The notes below the pieces were generated by a model. That model saw only the letters and a list, made by a program, of their open reading frames with translations, did not search any database and was not told where the DNA came from. Shown in pieces: positions 44,467-56,700 of a DNA stretch of 57,632 nucleotides. Source of the DNA: Massilia brevitalea (GTDB lineage: Bacteria > Pseudomonadota > Gammaproteobacteria > Burkholderiales > Burkholderiaceae_D); the NCBI RefSeq assembly GCF_030711405.1, contig NZ_JAULSI010000028.1:1-57632 (forward strand). The letters run 5' to 3'. The stretch's first letter is position 1, and the number at the start of each line of letters is the position of its first letter. The position numbers were made by a program, and so were the translations under genes.

Positions 44467-45861
44467 TTACTCCACGAACAGGGTTGCCGGGCACTCGAGG
44501 TAGCCGCGGATGGTCTGGATGAACTCGGCCGCCACCATGCCGTCGATCACGCGGTGGTCGAACGAGGACGACAGGTTCATGGTCTTGCGCGCCACCATGG
44601 CGCCGTTCAGGATGACCGGCTTGTCGATGATGCGGTTGACGCCGATGATCGCCACTTCCGGGCGGTTGATGACCGGGGTGGTGACGATGCCGCCCAGCGC
44701 GCCGAGGCTGGTGATGGTAATCGTCGAGCCGGACAGTTCCTCGCGCAGGGCCTTGCCGCTGCGCGCGGCTTCGGCCAGGCGCGCCACTTCTGCCGCGGCC
44801 GACCACGGGTCGCGTGCTTCGGCATTGCGCACCACCGGCACCATCAAACCGGCGTCGGTCTGGGCGGCGATGCCCAGGTGGACCGGGTTGTAGGTGGTGA
44901 CGATATTCGCGTCGTCGTCGAAGCGGGCGTTCACCGATGGGTACTTGCGGATCGCCAGCACCACGGCGCGCATGATCAGCGGCAGCAGGGTCAGTTTCGG
45001 ACGCTGGCCGGCATAGCGCGCGTTCAGCTGCACGCGCAGCGCTTCGAGTTCGGTGACGTCGATTTCTTCCACATAGGTGAAGTGCGGGATGCGGCGCTTG
45101 GCCTCGGCCATCTTCTCGGCGATCTTGCGGCGCATGCCGATCACCGGCATGGCCTGTTCGCCCTCGAGCACGGCGTAGCGGCGGTCGCCTTCGGCCGCCT
45201 TGCGCTGGCCGCGCGCCACGTGGGCGTCGAGGTCGGCATGCCCGATGCGGCCGGCCGGGCCGGTGCCGGTCACGTATTGCAGCTCGATGCCCATGTCCCA
45301 GGCGCGCTGGCGCACGGCGGGTGCGGCCAGCGGCTTTTCGCCGGCGGCGCGGCCGTGGTGCGATGGGGCCGTCTCGTGGCCGCCCCCGTGGCTGCCGCCC
45401 TGGGTGTAGGCCGGGGTGGCAGGGCGCTGCGGCGCGGCCTTGGCCGGCGCAGCGGTGGCTTCGCTGGTGACCGTGGTGACCACGGTTTCCGGCTGGGCCA
45501 CGGTGATCGGGATGAATTCGTCGACCGTATCGCTCCCGCCCGGCGCAGCCTTGTCGGTATGCTGGCGCGCCGCGGTGGCGGTTTTTGCCGTAGCCGATTC
45601 GCCGCTGTGGTTGCCCGCACCTTCGACTTCGAGGCGGATCAGTTCCGCGCCGACGGCCATCGCTTCGCCCAGCTTGCCGCCGAGCGAAGTCACGGTGCCG
45701 TTCACCGGCGACGGGATTTCTACCGTCGCCTTGTCGGTCATGACGTCGGCCAGCACCTGGTCTTCCTTGACCGTGTCGCCCGGCTTGACGTGCCAGGCGA
45801 CGACTTCAACTTCCGCGATGCCTTCGCCGAGGTCCGGCATTTTAATGACGTGAATACCCAT
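44467..45861 (-). CDS. bkdB: Dihydrolipoyl acyltransferase (E2) of the branched-chain 2-oxoacid dehydrogenase
   Basis: The 464-residue protein has one N-terminal lipoyl domain with the acceptor Lys44 in [14 protein letters not shown] His/Ala/Thr-rich linker leads to the E1/E3-binding domain ([23 protein letters not shown], in parts, about 165-205), followed by the catalytic domain ending with [15 protein letters not shown] (His and Asp of the active site). A single lipoyl domain and these neighbours favour branched-chain over pyruvate or 2-oxoglutarate substrates. It transfers isobutyryl, isovaleryl and 2-methylbutyryl groups to CoA. The start directly follows the E1beta stop. Confidence 0.93.
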   Translation of the reverse strand: MGIHVIKMPDLGEGIAEVEVVAWHVKPGDTVKEDQVLADVMTDKATVEIPSPVNGTVTSLGGKLGEAMAVGAELIRLEVEGAGNHSGESATAKTATAARQHTDKAAPGGSDTVDEFIPITVAQPETVVTTVTSEATAAPAKAAPQRPATPAYTQGGSHGGGHETAPSHHGRAAGEKPLAAPAVRQRAWDMGIELQYVTGTGPAGRIGHADLDAHVARGQRKAAEGDRRYAVLEGEQAMPVIGMRRKIAEKMAEAKRRIPHFTYVEEIDVTELEALRVQLNARYAGQRPKLTLLPLIMRAVVLAIRKYPSVNARFDDDANIVTTYNPVHLGIAAQTDAGLMVPVVRNAEARDPWSAAAEVARLAEAARSGKALREELSGSTITITSLGALGGIVTTPVINRPEVAIIGVNRIIDKPVILNGAMVARKTMNLSSSFDHRVIDGMVAAEFIQTIRGYLECPATLFVE

Positions 45862-46947
45862 TTATTTCGCCTCCATCGCACGTTTGAACGCGGCGCCGAC
45901 ACGGTCGGGGCCGGGGAAGTATGCCCATTCCTGCGCATGCGGGTAGGGGGTATCCCATCCGGTCACGCGCTCGATCGGGGCTTCCAGGTGATAGAAGCAG
46001 TGTTCCTGTACCAGTGCCGCCAGTTCGGCGCCGAAGCCCGAGGTGCGGGTGGCTTCGTGCACGACCACGCAGCGGCCGGTCTTTTTCACGGATTCGACAA
46101 TGGTGTCGAGGTCCAGCGGCCACAGGGTGCGCAGGTCGATGATCTCGGCGTCGACGCCGGATTCCAGCGCCGCCGCTTCCGAGACCCAGACCATGGTGCC
46201 GTAGGTGATCACGGTCAGGTCGTTGCCCGGCCTGAAGATGGCTGCCTTATCCAGCGGCACGGTGTAGTAGCCATCCGGGACTTCACCCATCGGGTGCTTG
46301 GCCCAGGACACGACCGGACGGTCATGGTGGCCGTCGAACGGGCCGTTGTACAGGCGCTTGGGTTCCAGGAAGATCACCGGGTCGTCGTTCTCGATGGCGG
46401 CAATCAAGAGGCCTTTCGCGTCATACGGGTTCGACGGCATCACGGTGCGCAGGCCGCACACGTGGGTGAACAGGGCTTCCGGGCTCTGGCTATGGGTCTG
46501 GCCGCCATAGATGCCGCCGCCGCAAGGCATGCGGATGGTCAGCGGGGCGGTGAAGTCGCCGGCCGAGCGGTAGCGCAGGCGCGCCGCTTCCGACACGATC
46601 TGGTCCGACGCCGGGTAGAAATAGTCGGCGAACTGGATCTCGATCACCGGGCGCAGCCCATAGGCGCCCATGCCGACCGCGGTACCGACGATGCCGCCTT
46701 CGGAAATCGGCGCGTCGAACACGCGCTGCTTGCCGTATTTCACCTGCAAACCATCGGTGGCGCGGAACACGCCGCCGAAATAGCCCACGTCCTGGCCGTA
46801 GACGACGACGTTGTCGTCGCGGCCCAGCATCACATCCATGGCCGAGCGCAAGGCCTGGATCATGGTCATCTGCGAGGTGCCGTCGTTCTTGCCTTCCTGC
46901 TTGGCCGGGTCCTGCTCGACCGTATTGCTATCGTTATCGCGTGCCAT
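45862..46947 (-). CDS. bkdA2: 2-oxoisovalerate dehydrogenase E1 beta subunit
   Basis: The 361-residue product from ATG 46947 is a transketolase-like beta subunit: MIQALRSAMDVMLGRDDNVVVYGQDVG (in parts), EGGIVGTAVGMGAYGLRPVIEIQF and the C-terminal RVTGWDTPYPHAQEWAYFPG (20 residues). The start is set by the E1alpha stop, one base upstream. It forms the alpha2beta2 thiamine diphosphate enzyme with the preceding gene and catalyses decarboxylation of the Val, Leu and Ile keto acids. Confidence 0.94.
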   Translation of the reverse strand: MARDNDSNTVEQDPAKQEGKNDGTSQMTMIQALRSAMDVMLGRDDNVVVYGQDVGYFGGVFRATDGLQVKYGKQRVFDAPISEGGIVGTAVGMGAYGLRPVIEIQFADYFYPASDQIVSEAARLRYRSAGDFTAPLTIRMPCGGGIYGGQTHSQSPEALFTHVCGLRTVMPSNPYDAKGLLIAAIENDDPVIFLEPKRLYNGPFDGHHDRPVVSWAKHPMGEVPDGYYTVPLDKAAIFRPGNDLTVITYGTMVWVSEAAALESGVDAEIIDLRTLWPLDLDTIVESVKKTGRCVVVHEATRTSGFGAELAALVQEHCFYHLEAPIERVTGWDTPYPHAQEWAYFPGPDRVGAAFKRAMEAK

Positions 46948-46948
46948 C

Positions 46949-48364
<1,416 letters not shown>

Positions 48365-48411
48365 CTATGCAGCGCGTGATGTGGATGCGATGTGGACCAA
48401 ACGTGTGTGTC

Positions 48412-48546
48412 GTAGGGTGGGCACTCGTGCCCACGCGGTACGGCGGTGGCGTGCCACCTGCGTTCCGGGAGGCCCGGGGCGCGAGCCACAATTGCCATTA
48501 TTGGTGCCGTGAGGTACGACCGCGTGGGCACAAGTGCCCACCCTAC
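48412..48546. repeat. REPIN C: inverted pair of GTAG-type REP elements
   Basis: The left arm (48412-48438) starts GTAGGGTGGGCAC and ends GTGCCCACGCGG. The right arm (48520-48546) is its inverse with one loop difference. The stem core is GCAC/GTGC, whereas pair A has ACTC/GAGT. The outer frame GTAGGGTGG and tail CCACGCGG are identical to pair A, and the spacer shares TGCGTTCCGGGA with it. It lies between the bkd operon start and the efflux operon end. Confidence 0.8.
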
Positions 48547-48596
48547 GGATTCGAAAAATCAGCCTGTCCAGGCCCTTGCTTGCGTGTGTCAAACCC

Positions 48597-49976
48597 TCAG
48601 GTCGAGGTCCACCCGCCACCCAGCGCCCGATACAGGCTGATCAAATTTTCAATTTGTGTGCGCCGCAGCGTAACCATCGCCAACTCGACCTGGTACAAAT
48701 TGCGTTGCGCGTCCAATTCTTCGAGATACGACGCATATCCGGCCTGGTAACGGTCGCGCGCGTACCCCAGCGAGCGCGTCAACACCTCGCGCCGCCGCAT
48801 GGCATGCCCCACCTGGTCCTGCAGCCGCGGCACGCCGGCCAGCGCATTCTCGACTTCGGAAAACGCGGTCAGCACCGTCCTCCGGTAGGCAAACGCGGCC
48901 TGGTCGCGCGCCGAAGCCGAGGCCTCGTACTGGGCCTGCAGCCGTCCGCCCGAAAACATCGGCGCCAGCACGCTGCCGCCGATGCTCCACACGCGCACAG
49001 GGTCGTAGTCGAGCGAACTGGTCAGAATGCTGCCCAGCTGCGCGCTCAGGCTCACTTGCGGCAGGAAAGCCTGGCGGCGCAGGGCCAGGCCGGCGTCGGC
49101 GGCGGCCAGCAGCAGTTCGCGCTGGGCGACGTCGGGCCGGCGCGCCAGCAGCTGCGAGGGCAGGGCGGCCGGTACCGTCGGCAGGGTCAGGTCCTCGAAG
49201 GCCTTGCCGCGTTCTACGGCGCCGGGCAGTTCGCCGGCCAGCAGGCGCACAGCGTTTTCCTGGCGCCGCATGGCCAGCTCGAGTTCCGGGATCGATTGCT
49301 GCACCGCCTCGTATTCGGACTGGGCCTGGGTCAGCTGCAATTGCGAGATGTAGCCGACGCGCGCCTGGTCGCTCGCCAGGCGCAGTGCTTCGGCACGCGA
49401 GGCCACCGTCTCGCGCGTGATGCGCAACTGGGCGTCGATGGCGAGCAGGGCGATGTAGTTCTGCGCCGTGGCCGCAGCCACGGTGAGGGCGGCGGCATCG
49501 CGCTCGGCCTGGGTGGCGCGGAACTGCAGCGCGGCGGCGCGGATCTGGGTGCGGATGCGGCCGAACAGATCGGGCTCCCAATTGGCCTGCAGCGAAGGCT
49601 GGACCGAGCGCGCAGTGCCGATGCCCGTCGCCTGCAGCGCGCGCCCGGCTTGCAGGCCGAGCGCGCCGTTCAGCGCCGGCAGGCGCGCAGCCTCGGCCAG
49701 TTCGGCCTGGGCGCGCGCTTCGTCGACCCGGGCCACCGCAATCAGGACGTCGCTGTTGCGCACCAGGGCCGCGCCAACCAGGCGGTTGAGTTCCGGATCG
49801 CCGAAGGCGATCCACCACTGCGGGTCGACGCTCCCGCTGCCATCGTTCGGCTCGCGCCAGGTATCGGGCGGTGCGACGCTGGCCAGCGGCGGCGCCGGAC
49901 GCCAGGCCGGCGCGCAGCCGGCCAGCATGCCGACGCCAACGATGGCCAGTGCGGTATTGAAGGTGCGCCGCTTCAT
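48597..49976 (-). CDS. Outer-membrane efflux lipoprotein (NodT/OprM-like)
   Basis: The 459-residue protein has a lipoprotein signal with lipobox LAGC (Cys21) and two TolC-family repeats (QWWIAFGDPELNRLV, SLQANWEPDLFGRIR, PSQLLARRPDVAQRE, GGSVLAPMFSGGRLQ). It forms the outer-membrane duct of a tripartite pump. The start overlaps the EmrA-like stop by 4 bp, so it is the final gene of the TetR-EmrB-EmrA-NodT operon. Confidence 0.93.
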   Translation of the reverse strand: MKRRTFNTALAIVGVGMLAGCAPAWRPAPPLASVAPPDTWREPNDGSGSVDPQWWIAFGDPELNRLVGAALVRNSDVLIAVARVDEARAQAELAEAARLPALNGALGLQAGRALQATGIGTARSVQPSLQANWEPDLFGRIRTQIRAAALQFRATQAERDAAALTVAAATAQNYIALLAIDAQLRITRETVASRAEALRLASDQARVGYISQLQLTQAQSEYEAVQQSIPELELAMRRQENAVRLLAGELPGAVERGKAFEDLTLPTVPAALPSQLLARRPDVAQRELLLAAADAGLALRRQAFLPQVSLSAQLGSILTSSLDYDPVRVWSIGGSVLAPMFSGGRLQAQYEASASARDQAAFAYRRTVLTAFSEVENALAGVPRLQDQVGHAMRRREVLTRSLGYARDRYQAGYASYLEELDAQRNLYQVELAMVTLRRTQIENLISLYRALGGGWTST

Positions 49977-51322
49977 TGCGCCGTCCCCGGCGCGCTCTGC
50001 TTAGCTGGCGGACCGGCAGGGCGGGCCGCTTCCCGCGGCTGGGCGCCGGTATCGACTTCGGCCGTCACCGACATGCCGGGGCGCAGGCGCTTGGCCAGTT
50101 CCTGGCCGGGGTCGATGGCGATGCGGATCGGCAGGCGCTGCACCACCTTGGTGAAGTTGCCCGAGGCATTGTCCGGGCGCAGCACGCTGAACTCGGAGCC
50201 GGTGGCCGGCGCGATCTGTTCCACATGGCCGGTGAGCGCCGCGCCCTCGAAGGCGTCGACCGTGAAGCGCGCCGGCTGGCCGATGCGCATGCGCCAGGTT
50301 TGGCCTTCCTTGAAGTTGGCCACCACCCACAGCTGGTCCGGCACCAGGAACAGCAGCTGCGAGCCGGCCGTCACGTACTGGCCGCGGCGCACGGTCGCTT
50401 CGCTCACCTGGCCGTCGCGCGGCGCCGTGACCACGGTGTTCGCCAGGTCGATCTTCGCCAGCGCCAGCGCCGCTTCGGCCATGCTCACCTGGGCTTCCAG
50501 GCCGCCGCGCGCCACCGTGGTCGATTTCACGCGCTGCTGGGCGATGTCGATATCGGCCTGCGCCTTGAGTACGTTGGCCGCGGCCAGGCGCGCCGTGGTG
50601 CGCACGCGGTCGCGTTCGTTCAACGACACCGAGCCGCGCTCGGCCAGCTCCTCGACCCGGCCCTGCTCGGCCTGGGCACGGGCGCGCTCGGCCTCCACCG
50701 CCGCCAGGTTGGCGCGCGCCGAGCCGACCGAGGCCGTGTTCTGGGCCTGGGTCTGCTCGGCATTGTTCAGCTGGGCCACGGCGTTGGCCAGCTGGCCTTC
50801 GGCCTGGCGCACGCGCTCGGCGTAGATGCGGTCGTCGATGCGCAGCAGTTCCTGGCCCGCCTTCACGTACTGGAAGTCCTTCACCAGCACGTCGGCGACG
50901 TAGCCGTTCACCTGCGGCGACAGCACCGTCACGGCGCCGCGCACATAGGCATTGTCGGTGCTCATGCGGGTGCTGTTGAAGGGGCCGATGTGCCAGGCCC
51001 ACATGATGAGGGCGATACCGACCGCCGCCACCGTGATCATGATGCCGATCGCGGCCGGGGTGGCGCGGATTTTCTTCGGCGGCGGCTCAAGGGTGGCGGG
51101 CGTTGCCGGGGCGGCGGCGGCCGAAGCCGGGGCCGAGGCCGAGCCTGAACCGGTAGCGGCAGCGGCAGCAGGCGCTGCACCGGCCGCGTAGGGACTGGGC
51201 GGCGGGTCGGCTGCCGGCGTGGTGGCTGCTGGCGGCCTGGGGTCGTTGCCGTCGCCGGGCGGCGGCGGATTGACTTCGGTTTCTTCGGTTTCTTCGCGGG
51301 TCGGATGGATCGGAGTGTTCAT
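49973..51322 (-). CDS. emrA: EmrA-like membrane fusion protein of the drug efflux pump
   Basis: The 449-residue protein has an unusually long Pro/Ala-rich cytosolic N-terminus (residues 1-85). One membrane helix (about 90-110, IGIMITVAAVGIALIMWAW) follows, then a barrel-sandwich (DNAYVRGAVTVLSPQVNGYV), a long coiled-coil hairpin (about 165-290) and a beta-barrel (TVVTAPRDGQVSE). It bridges the inner-membrane EmrB-like transporter and the outer-membrane lipoprotein. The low-complexity N-terminus is the only odd feature; family members usually have 10-30 residues there. Confidence 0.92.
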   Translation of the reverse strand: MNTPIHPTREETEETEVNPPPPGDGNDPRPPAATTPAADPPPSPYAAGAAPAAAAATGSGSASAPASAAAAPATPATLEPPPKKIRATPAAIGIMITVAAVGIALIMWAWHIGPFNSTRMSTDNAYVRGAVTVLSPQVNGYVADVLVKDFQYVKAGQELLRIDDRIYAERVRQAEGQLANAVAQLNNAEQTQAQNTASVGSARANLAAVEAERARAQAEQGRVEELAERGSVSLNERDRVRTTARLAAANVLKAQADIDIAQQRVKSTTVARGGLEAQVSMAEAALALAKIDLANTVVTAPRDGQVSEATVRRGQYVTAGSQLLFLVPDQLWVVANFKEGQTWRMRIGQPARFTVDAFEGAALTGHVEQIAPATGSEFSVLRPDNASGNFTKVVQRLPIRIAIDPGQELAKRLRPGMSVTAEVDTGAQPREAARPAGPPAKQSAPGTAQ

Positions 51323-51328
51323 GCGTAA

Positions 51329-53017
51329 TCAAGCTTTGGTGGCGCCTGGCGGCGCCGGATTGGGGGAAGCGGTAGCGGTAGCAACTGCGGCAGCAGCTGC
51401 GCGGCGGTTGCGTACCGAGGCGCGGATCGCCACGAACAGCGACCACGACAGGAAGGCCAGGGCCAGCATGCCCGACAGTGCGAACACGTCGTTGAATGCG
51501 CGCACGTTGGCTTCGCGCCGTGCGATCTGCGACAGCAGGGCCGTGCCTTGCGCGGCGCGCTGCACCGGGTCGGTGATCAGCGCGCGGTACACGCCTTGCT
51601 GCTGTTGCAGGCGCAGCGCCACCTGCGGGTCGGCCGGGTTGATGTCGGCGGTCAGCGCGCTCGAATACACCTGCTCGCGGTGCAGCTGGTAGGTGCTGAG
51701 CAGGGCCGAGCCGGTCATCGCGCCCAGCGACTGGGTCAGCGACAGCACCACCGTAAAGGTCACCACATAATTTGGGCCGTACTTCAACGCCTGGCTGATG
51801 CCCAGGAAGACCAGTGGCCCCATGAACATGCCGCTGCCCAGGGCCACCAGGAACTGACTGAGGAAGAAGTCTTCCGGCCGGTCCAGGCTGGTGCGGCCGT
51901 AGTCGATCATGGCTGCCACCCCGAACAGCACGATGGCCGCGATCAGCTGGGCGATCAGGGTCCTGGGGCTGAAGGTGAGGGCGCTGGCCAGCATGCCGAC
52001 GATCGTCCCGGCCAGGATCACGACGAACAGCGGCTGCATCTGGTCCGGCCCCATGCCCAGGGTGCGCAGCAGGCCCACCGCGCCGAAGGTCTGCTCGGAG
52101 GTGAGGAAGCGGATCAAGAAGGCGCCGACGATGAAGCGCAGGATGTTGGGCGTGACCAGCCAGCGCGTCTGCAGCAGCGGGTTCTCGCGGTGGTGTTCGA
52201 CGAACAGGGCGGCGAGGATGAAGACCACGGCGCCGATGAGCAGCCAGGCCAGCCAGGCTTCGTCGAACCACCAGTGCGAATAGCCCTGGGCCAGCACCGC
52301 CACCAGCATCGCGGCCCCCGGCGCCATCAGCGCGAAGCTGATGAAGTCCTTCTTCTCGAATACCTTCACGTGCATGCCGGGCGGGAGCTTCAGCACGACG
52401 ACGGCCGCCAGCGAACACAGGGCCAGGCCGGCCTCGAACAGGTACAGGTTGTGCCACTGGCCGAACACCAGCAGCGTCGGCGACAGCAGCCAGGCCAGCG
52501 GCGTGGCCAGTTGCGGGATGCCGACCCCGATGACGACCATCTTGCCGGTGTAGGCGCGCGGCGCCGCCTGCAGCATGTACAGCATCGACAGCGTGGTGGC
52601 GGTGCCGGCGGCAAAACCGCTGGCGGCGCGCACCAGCACCGCCATCGCGAAACCGCCGACCAGCAGGTGCAGCAGGGTGACGGCGGCGTACAGGCCGAGA
52701 CCGATCTCGGCGAACAGGCGCAGCCCGTACTGCTGGCGGAATTTGAAAACCAGCATGTTCACCGTGATGTTCACCATCACGTAGGCGGCCGGTAGCCAGG
52801 CGCCTTCGGACGGCGTCAGCCCAAGCTGGCCCTGGATCGTGGCCAGGTTGGCCGTGACCAGTGCATTGCCCAGGCCCCCGGTAATCCCCACCAGCAGCGC
52901 GACGCAGGCATAGGCCAGGCGCACCGCGGGCGTATGGTAGGGCATCGAGGCAGAGCCGGGCAGGGTCGGCTTTTCGTGCTCTTCCCAGTTCGGCGTCGGC
53001 TTGAGCAGCACCGCCAT
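51329..53017 (-). CDS. emrB: DHA2-type major facilitator drug transporter (EmrB-like)
   Basis: The 562-residue protein has 14 predicted membrane helices and DHA2 features: NALVTANLATIQGQLGLTPS and AAYVMVNITVNMLVF in the first helices, and GMFMGPLVFLGISQAL with the SLTQSLGAMTGSALL helix near 410-450. It exports hydrophobic compounds using the proton gradient through EmrA and the outer-membrane partner. It begins one base after the TetR stop and is followed 6 bp later by emrA, the emrB-emrA order opposite to E. coli. Confidence 0.92.
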   Translation of the reverse strand: MAVLLKPTPNWEEHEKPTLPGSASMPYHTPAVRLAYACVALLVGITGGLGNALVTANLATIQGQLGLTPSEGAWLPAAYVMVNITVNMLVFKFRQQYGLRLFAEIGLGLYAAVTLLHLLVGGFAMAVLVRAASGFAAGTATTLSMLYMLQAAPRAYTGKMVVIGVGIPQLATPLAWLLSPTLLVFGQWHNLYLFEAGLALCSLAAVVVLKLPPGMHVKVFEKKDFISFALMAPGAAMLVAVLAQGYSHWWFDEAWLAWLLIGAVVFILAALFVEHHRENPLLQTRWLVTPNILRFIVGAFLIRFLTSEQTFGAVGLLRTLGMGPDQMQPLFVVILAGTIVGMLASALTFSPRTLIAQLIAAIVLFGVAAMIDYGRTSLDRPEDFFLSQFLVALGSGMFMGPLVFLGISQALKYGPNYVVTFTVVLSLTQSLGAMTGSALLSTYQLHREQVYSSALTADINPADPQVALRLQQQQGVYRALITDPVQRAAQGTALLSQIARREANVRAFNDVFALSGMLALAFLSWSLFVAIRASVRNRRAAAAAVATATASPNPAPPGATKA

Positions 53018-53018
53018 G

Positions 53019-53606
53019 CTAGCGTCTCCGCGCTGCTGCCGTCGAGGTAGATGTCGAGGCGGGCGAAGCGATCCCGCCCCGCACCAGTTCGATGGCGCGC
53101 CGCGCCAGGCTGCGTTGCTGGGCCACGCTGCTGCCGCGCAGGGCCGCGCCCAGCATGCCGCACACCAGCACGATGTCGCCGGGTTTCAGATCCGCGCGGC
53201 AGGCGCCGCTTTTGATGGCGGCGGCCAGCGGCGCGCGGAACAGGCGCGCCAGCCGCTCGCGTCCCTCCTTGGCCAACGGATGGCCGGCGTCGACCGCGCG
53301 CCAGTAGTCGGTCACGGCGGGCGAGGCGACGATGCACTGCGCCACCTGCTCCAGCAGCACGAACAGATCGGCTCCGCCGGCGCCCGTTTCGAGCGCTGCG
53401 AGGGAACGGTCGAGCAGCGCGTCCATCAGGGCCGCGCGGTCGGGGAAGTTGCGGTACAGCGTGGCCCGGCCGACACCGGCCTGCGCCACCACCAGGTCGA
53501 GCGGCGCGGTCACGCCATGGCGCGAAAAGACCGCATCGGCTGCGTCGAGGATCTGGTCGCGCCGCAATGCGGCGTCGGATCGAAGCGTGGTCGTCAAGTG
53601 GGACAC
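53019..53606 (-). CDS. TetR-family repressor of the Emr-type efflux operon
   Basis: From GTG 53606 the product is 195 residues: TetR helix-turn-helix (RRDQILDAADAVFSRHG, LDLVVAQAGVGRATLYRNFPDR in parts, residues 13-56) and a variable C-terminus. ATG 53693 would add 29 residues without family similarity or ribosome site, and the AT-rich promoter-like stretch lies there, so the GTG is preferred (CCGGA five bases upstream). It is the first gene of the efflux operon, so it probably controls its own transcript. Two candidate operators overlap or precede it. Confidence 0.85.
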   Translation of the reverse strand: MSHLTTTLRSDAALRRDQILDAADAVFSRHGVTAPLDLVVAQAGVGRATLYRNFPDRAALMDALLDRSLAALETGAGGADLFVLLEQVAQCIVASPAVTDYWRAVDAGHPLAKEGRERLARLFRAPLAAAIKSGACRADLKPGDIVLVCGMLGAALRGSSVAQQRSLARRAIELVRGGIASPASTSTSTAAARRR

Positions 53607-53614
53607 CTTTGTCC
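53601..53614. promoter_or_regulatory. Inverted repeat over the efflux TetR start codon
   Basis: GGACA (53601-53605) and TGTCC (53610-53614) form a perfect inverted repeat with a 4-bp spacer that includes part of the start codon. It is a candidate operator for autoregulation. Confidence 0.5.
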
Positions 53615-53670
53615 GGTTAATCGAGGCAGGCAAGGAGGACGGCGCGGCATCCTTGTCGCACGGCGCCACG

Positions 53671-53700
53671 CATTGTCTCTCATTGTTTCTCATTGTATAT
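53671..53700. repeat. Three 10-bp tandem direct repeats upstream of the efflux TetR gene
   Basis: CATTGTCTCT, CATTGTTTCT and CATTGTATAT follow head to tail. The shared CATTGT recurs every 10 bp, one helical turn, 65-95 bp before the start codon. This places three identical half-sites on one face of DNA. Confidence 0.7.
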
Positions 53701-53767
53701 TTGCTATTAGAATACTGCGATTCGCCCGGTTCCCAGCGCACGCCACGGCCCATGCCCGAATGCGGTG

Positions 53768-56700
53768 TCAGGCGCGGCGCGCCGTGGTGACGTCGATGGC
53801 ATGGTGGATGACGGCCTCGACCATGCCGTCCCCGTCGAGCACCGGCGCATTGATCGGGCGCCACCAGCGTTCCTCGACGCTGCCGTCAGCCCGCACGATG
53901 TCGTAGCGCAGGTCGGGCAGGCAGTCGGACTCGCGCGAGGCCAGCACGTGTTCGAACGACGCGCGCAGCGCCGCCGCAGTACCGCCGCCAGCGCCTTGCG
54001 GATGGTCGGGCCAGGCGTCGACGATGCCGCAGCCGACGAGGTCTTCGCGCCTGCGCATGGTGGCCGCCAGATACGCGCTGTTCACCTCGCGGATGGTGAA
54101 GCGCGGCGCGTCGGTCCCGACCACCAGCAGCGGCGCCGGAGCCGCCTCGAACAGGCGCGAGCAAGCCTGGTCGGCCGGGCGCGCCCACAAGCGCATCTCG
54201 CTCGCGCGCAGCAGGTCCTCGGCACGCTGTTCGGTATCGATGTCGATGTTCATGCCGACCCACTTGCGCACCGACCCATCCGGATGGCGCACGGGCGCGG
54301 CCAGAACGCTGGTCCAGCGCCAGACGCCGTGCGCGGTTTGCAGGCGGAAGCGGTTGCGGATGGCCTGGCCTGCGGCGATGCCCGCACGCCACACCCGCAG
54401 CGCCATCTCGCGGTCATCCGGATGCAGTGCGTCGGCCCAGCCTTCTCCCGACCATTGGGCGCCGGACTGCCCGGTATACGCGAGCCACGAAGCCGAATCG
54501 GCCACCACCCGGCCTTGCGCATCGGTCTGCCAGATGGCCTGCGCATGGCTTTCCAGGAGCGTACGCAGCAGCACCTCGCGCTCGCGCAGCATGTCTTCCG
54601 CCCGCTTGCGGCCGGTGATGTCGAAGAAGCTCATGACCGCGCCCGCGATGCGGTGCGCGCCGGTACGATACGGGTAGACCCGCACGATGTACACGCGGCC
54701 GTCCTTGCCGTTGACTTCCTGCTCCAGCGGCTGCAGCGTCTCGAAGACGCGGGCGGCGTCCGCGGCCAGGTTGGGATTGTCGAGCCGGCTGGTGATGTGC
54801 CGCAGCGGACGGCCGATGTCCGCCGGGATCACGTTGAACAGGCCGGCGATGGCCGGCGTGTAGCGCTCGATGCGCATCCCGCGGTCGAGGAACAGGGTCG
54901 CGACGTCGGACGAGGCGATCAGGTTGTCCAGGTCGTCGTGCGACTTGACCAGGCTGTCCAGGCGCTGCGCCAGGCCGGCGTTGGCGGCCTGGAGCTCGCC
55001 GTTGGCGGCGCGCGCCTTGTCCAATGCCGCGCCAAGCCGCTCGTTCAACGCGCGCAGCTCTTCGACCGTCGTCCTCGTCTCTTCCAGGCTGGTGCGCAGC
55101 GCGGCGTCGGATTGTTCGGCCTGGTCGATGGTTTCCAGCAGCCGGTGACGGGTAGCGCGCAGTTCCTGGTCGAACTGTTCCAGCATCGACTGGCCGCGCA
55201 GGTCGGGTGCCGCAGCCGCCGCTGGCAGGGCGGGGACGTCGATGAAGCTCGCCAGCATCAGCAGGCCTTCGGCATGCTCGTCGTGGAAGGGCACGACTTT
55301 GATGTCGACCGCGCGCTGCTCGCCGTTCTCCTCGTACCGCACCGCGCCGGTGCCGGTCTCGCGGCCGGTTTTGCGTGCCTGGAACAGTGCGGTGCGTAAC
55401 GCCAGGCGCCATGCCGGCGGAACCAGCGCCACCAGCTCGCGCGTGGGCTCGCCGCCGGCATGGCGCAGGAAGCGGCTGGCCCCTGCCGTAATGTGCACGA
55501 TGTCGGCATTGCCGTCGACCAGGACACTGGGCGGCGCCCCCTCCGCTATCTTGTGCAGGTGGATGTCGGCAAAGGAAAACAGACGGCTGCGGCGGCGCAT
55601 GCCGGGCTGCGGTTCATGGCGCTGAAGATGCGGTTCCACATGCCGCTCGACATGCCGGGACAGGGCGGGCGCCGGCGTTGGCGTAGAACACGCCTCCGGC
55701 AGCGTCCTGTAGATGCGCGCGCCGCTGTCGACCGCCTCGAACAGGCCGGTTGCGTCATTGGCCGTTTCCGTGCTGCCGAGCATGAGATAGCTGCCCGGAC
55801 ACAGGGCAAAGTGGAACTTGTCGAAGACCTGACGCTGCATGGCCTTGTCCAGGTAGATCAGGACGTTGCGGCAGCTGACCAGGTCCAGCGTGCAAAAGGC
55901 GGGATCGCGCAGCAGGTTGTGCTCGGCAAACAGTACCTGCCGCGACAGCGCCTTGCGTACCTTGTAGGCGCCGTGTTCGGCCGTGAAATAGCGCTGCAGC
56001 CGGTCCTGCGGCACGTCCTGCGCGATCGACGCGGGATACAGTCCGGCGCGCGCCGTACGAATCGCCTGCGCGTCGATGTCGGACGCGAACACCTGGATCG
56101 CCGGCGGATCGGCCAGCGACGCCGCGTGGTCGGCCAGCAGCATCGCCACCGAATAGGCTTCCTCGCCGCTGGAGCAGGCGGCCACCCACACGCGCACCGT
56201 ATCGTGCGGGCCCTTGCCGGCGAAGATACGCGGCAGCACCATCTGCTCGAGCATGGCGAATGCCGCGGGGTCGCGGAAGAAGCGGGTCACGCCGACCAGC
56301 AGGTCCTTCAGCAGGGCCTGCGATTCCGCGGGGTCTTGCCGCTGCAGCGCATGGTAGCCCGCCAGGTCCGGCTGCCCGCGCAGCGCCAGGCGCCGTTCCA
56401 GCCGGCGCAGCAGCGAGGCGCGCGCGTAGTGGCGAAAGTCGTGGCCGGTCTGCGCCTGCAGCAGCGACAGCACATCCTGCAAGGCGCGCTCCTGGCCGGG
56501 GCCGAGGCCAGGGCGCAGCGCCGCCAGCGCGGCCGGGATGGCGGCAGCCGCGAGCACGGCATCGGCCACGCCGGCATCGATCGCCGACTGCGGCATGCCG
56601 GGGTGCTCGGCATCGGCAGGCGACTGGACCAGGGTCGCGCCACCCTGTTCCTTGATGTGCGCCAGGCCCGCCGTGCCATCCGAACCGAGACCGGACAGGA

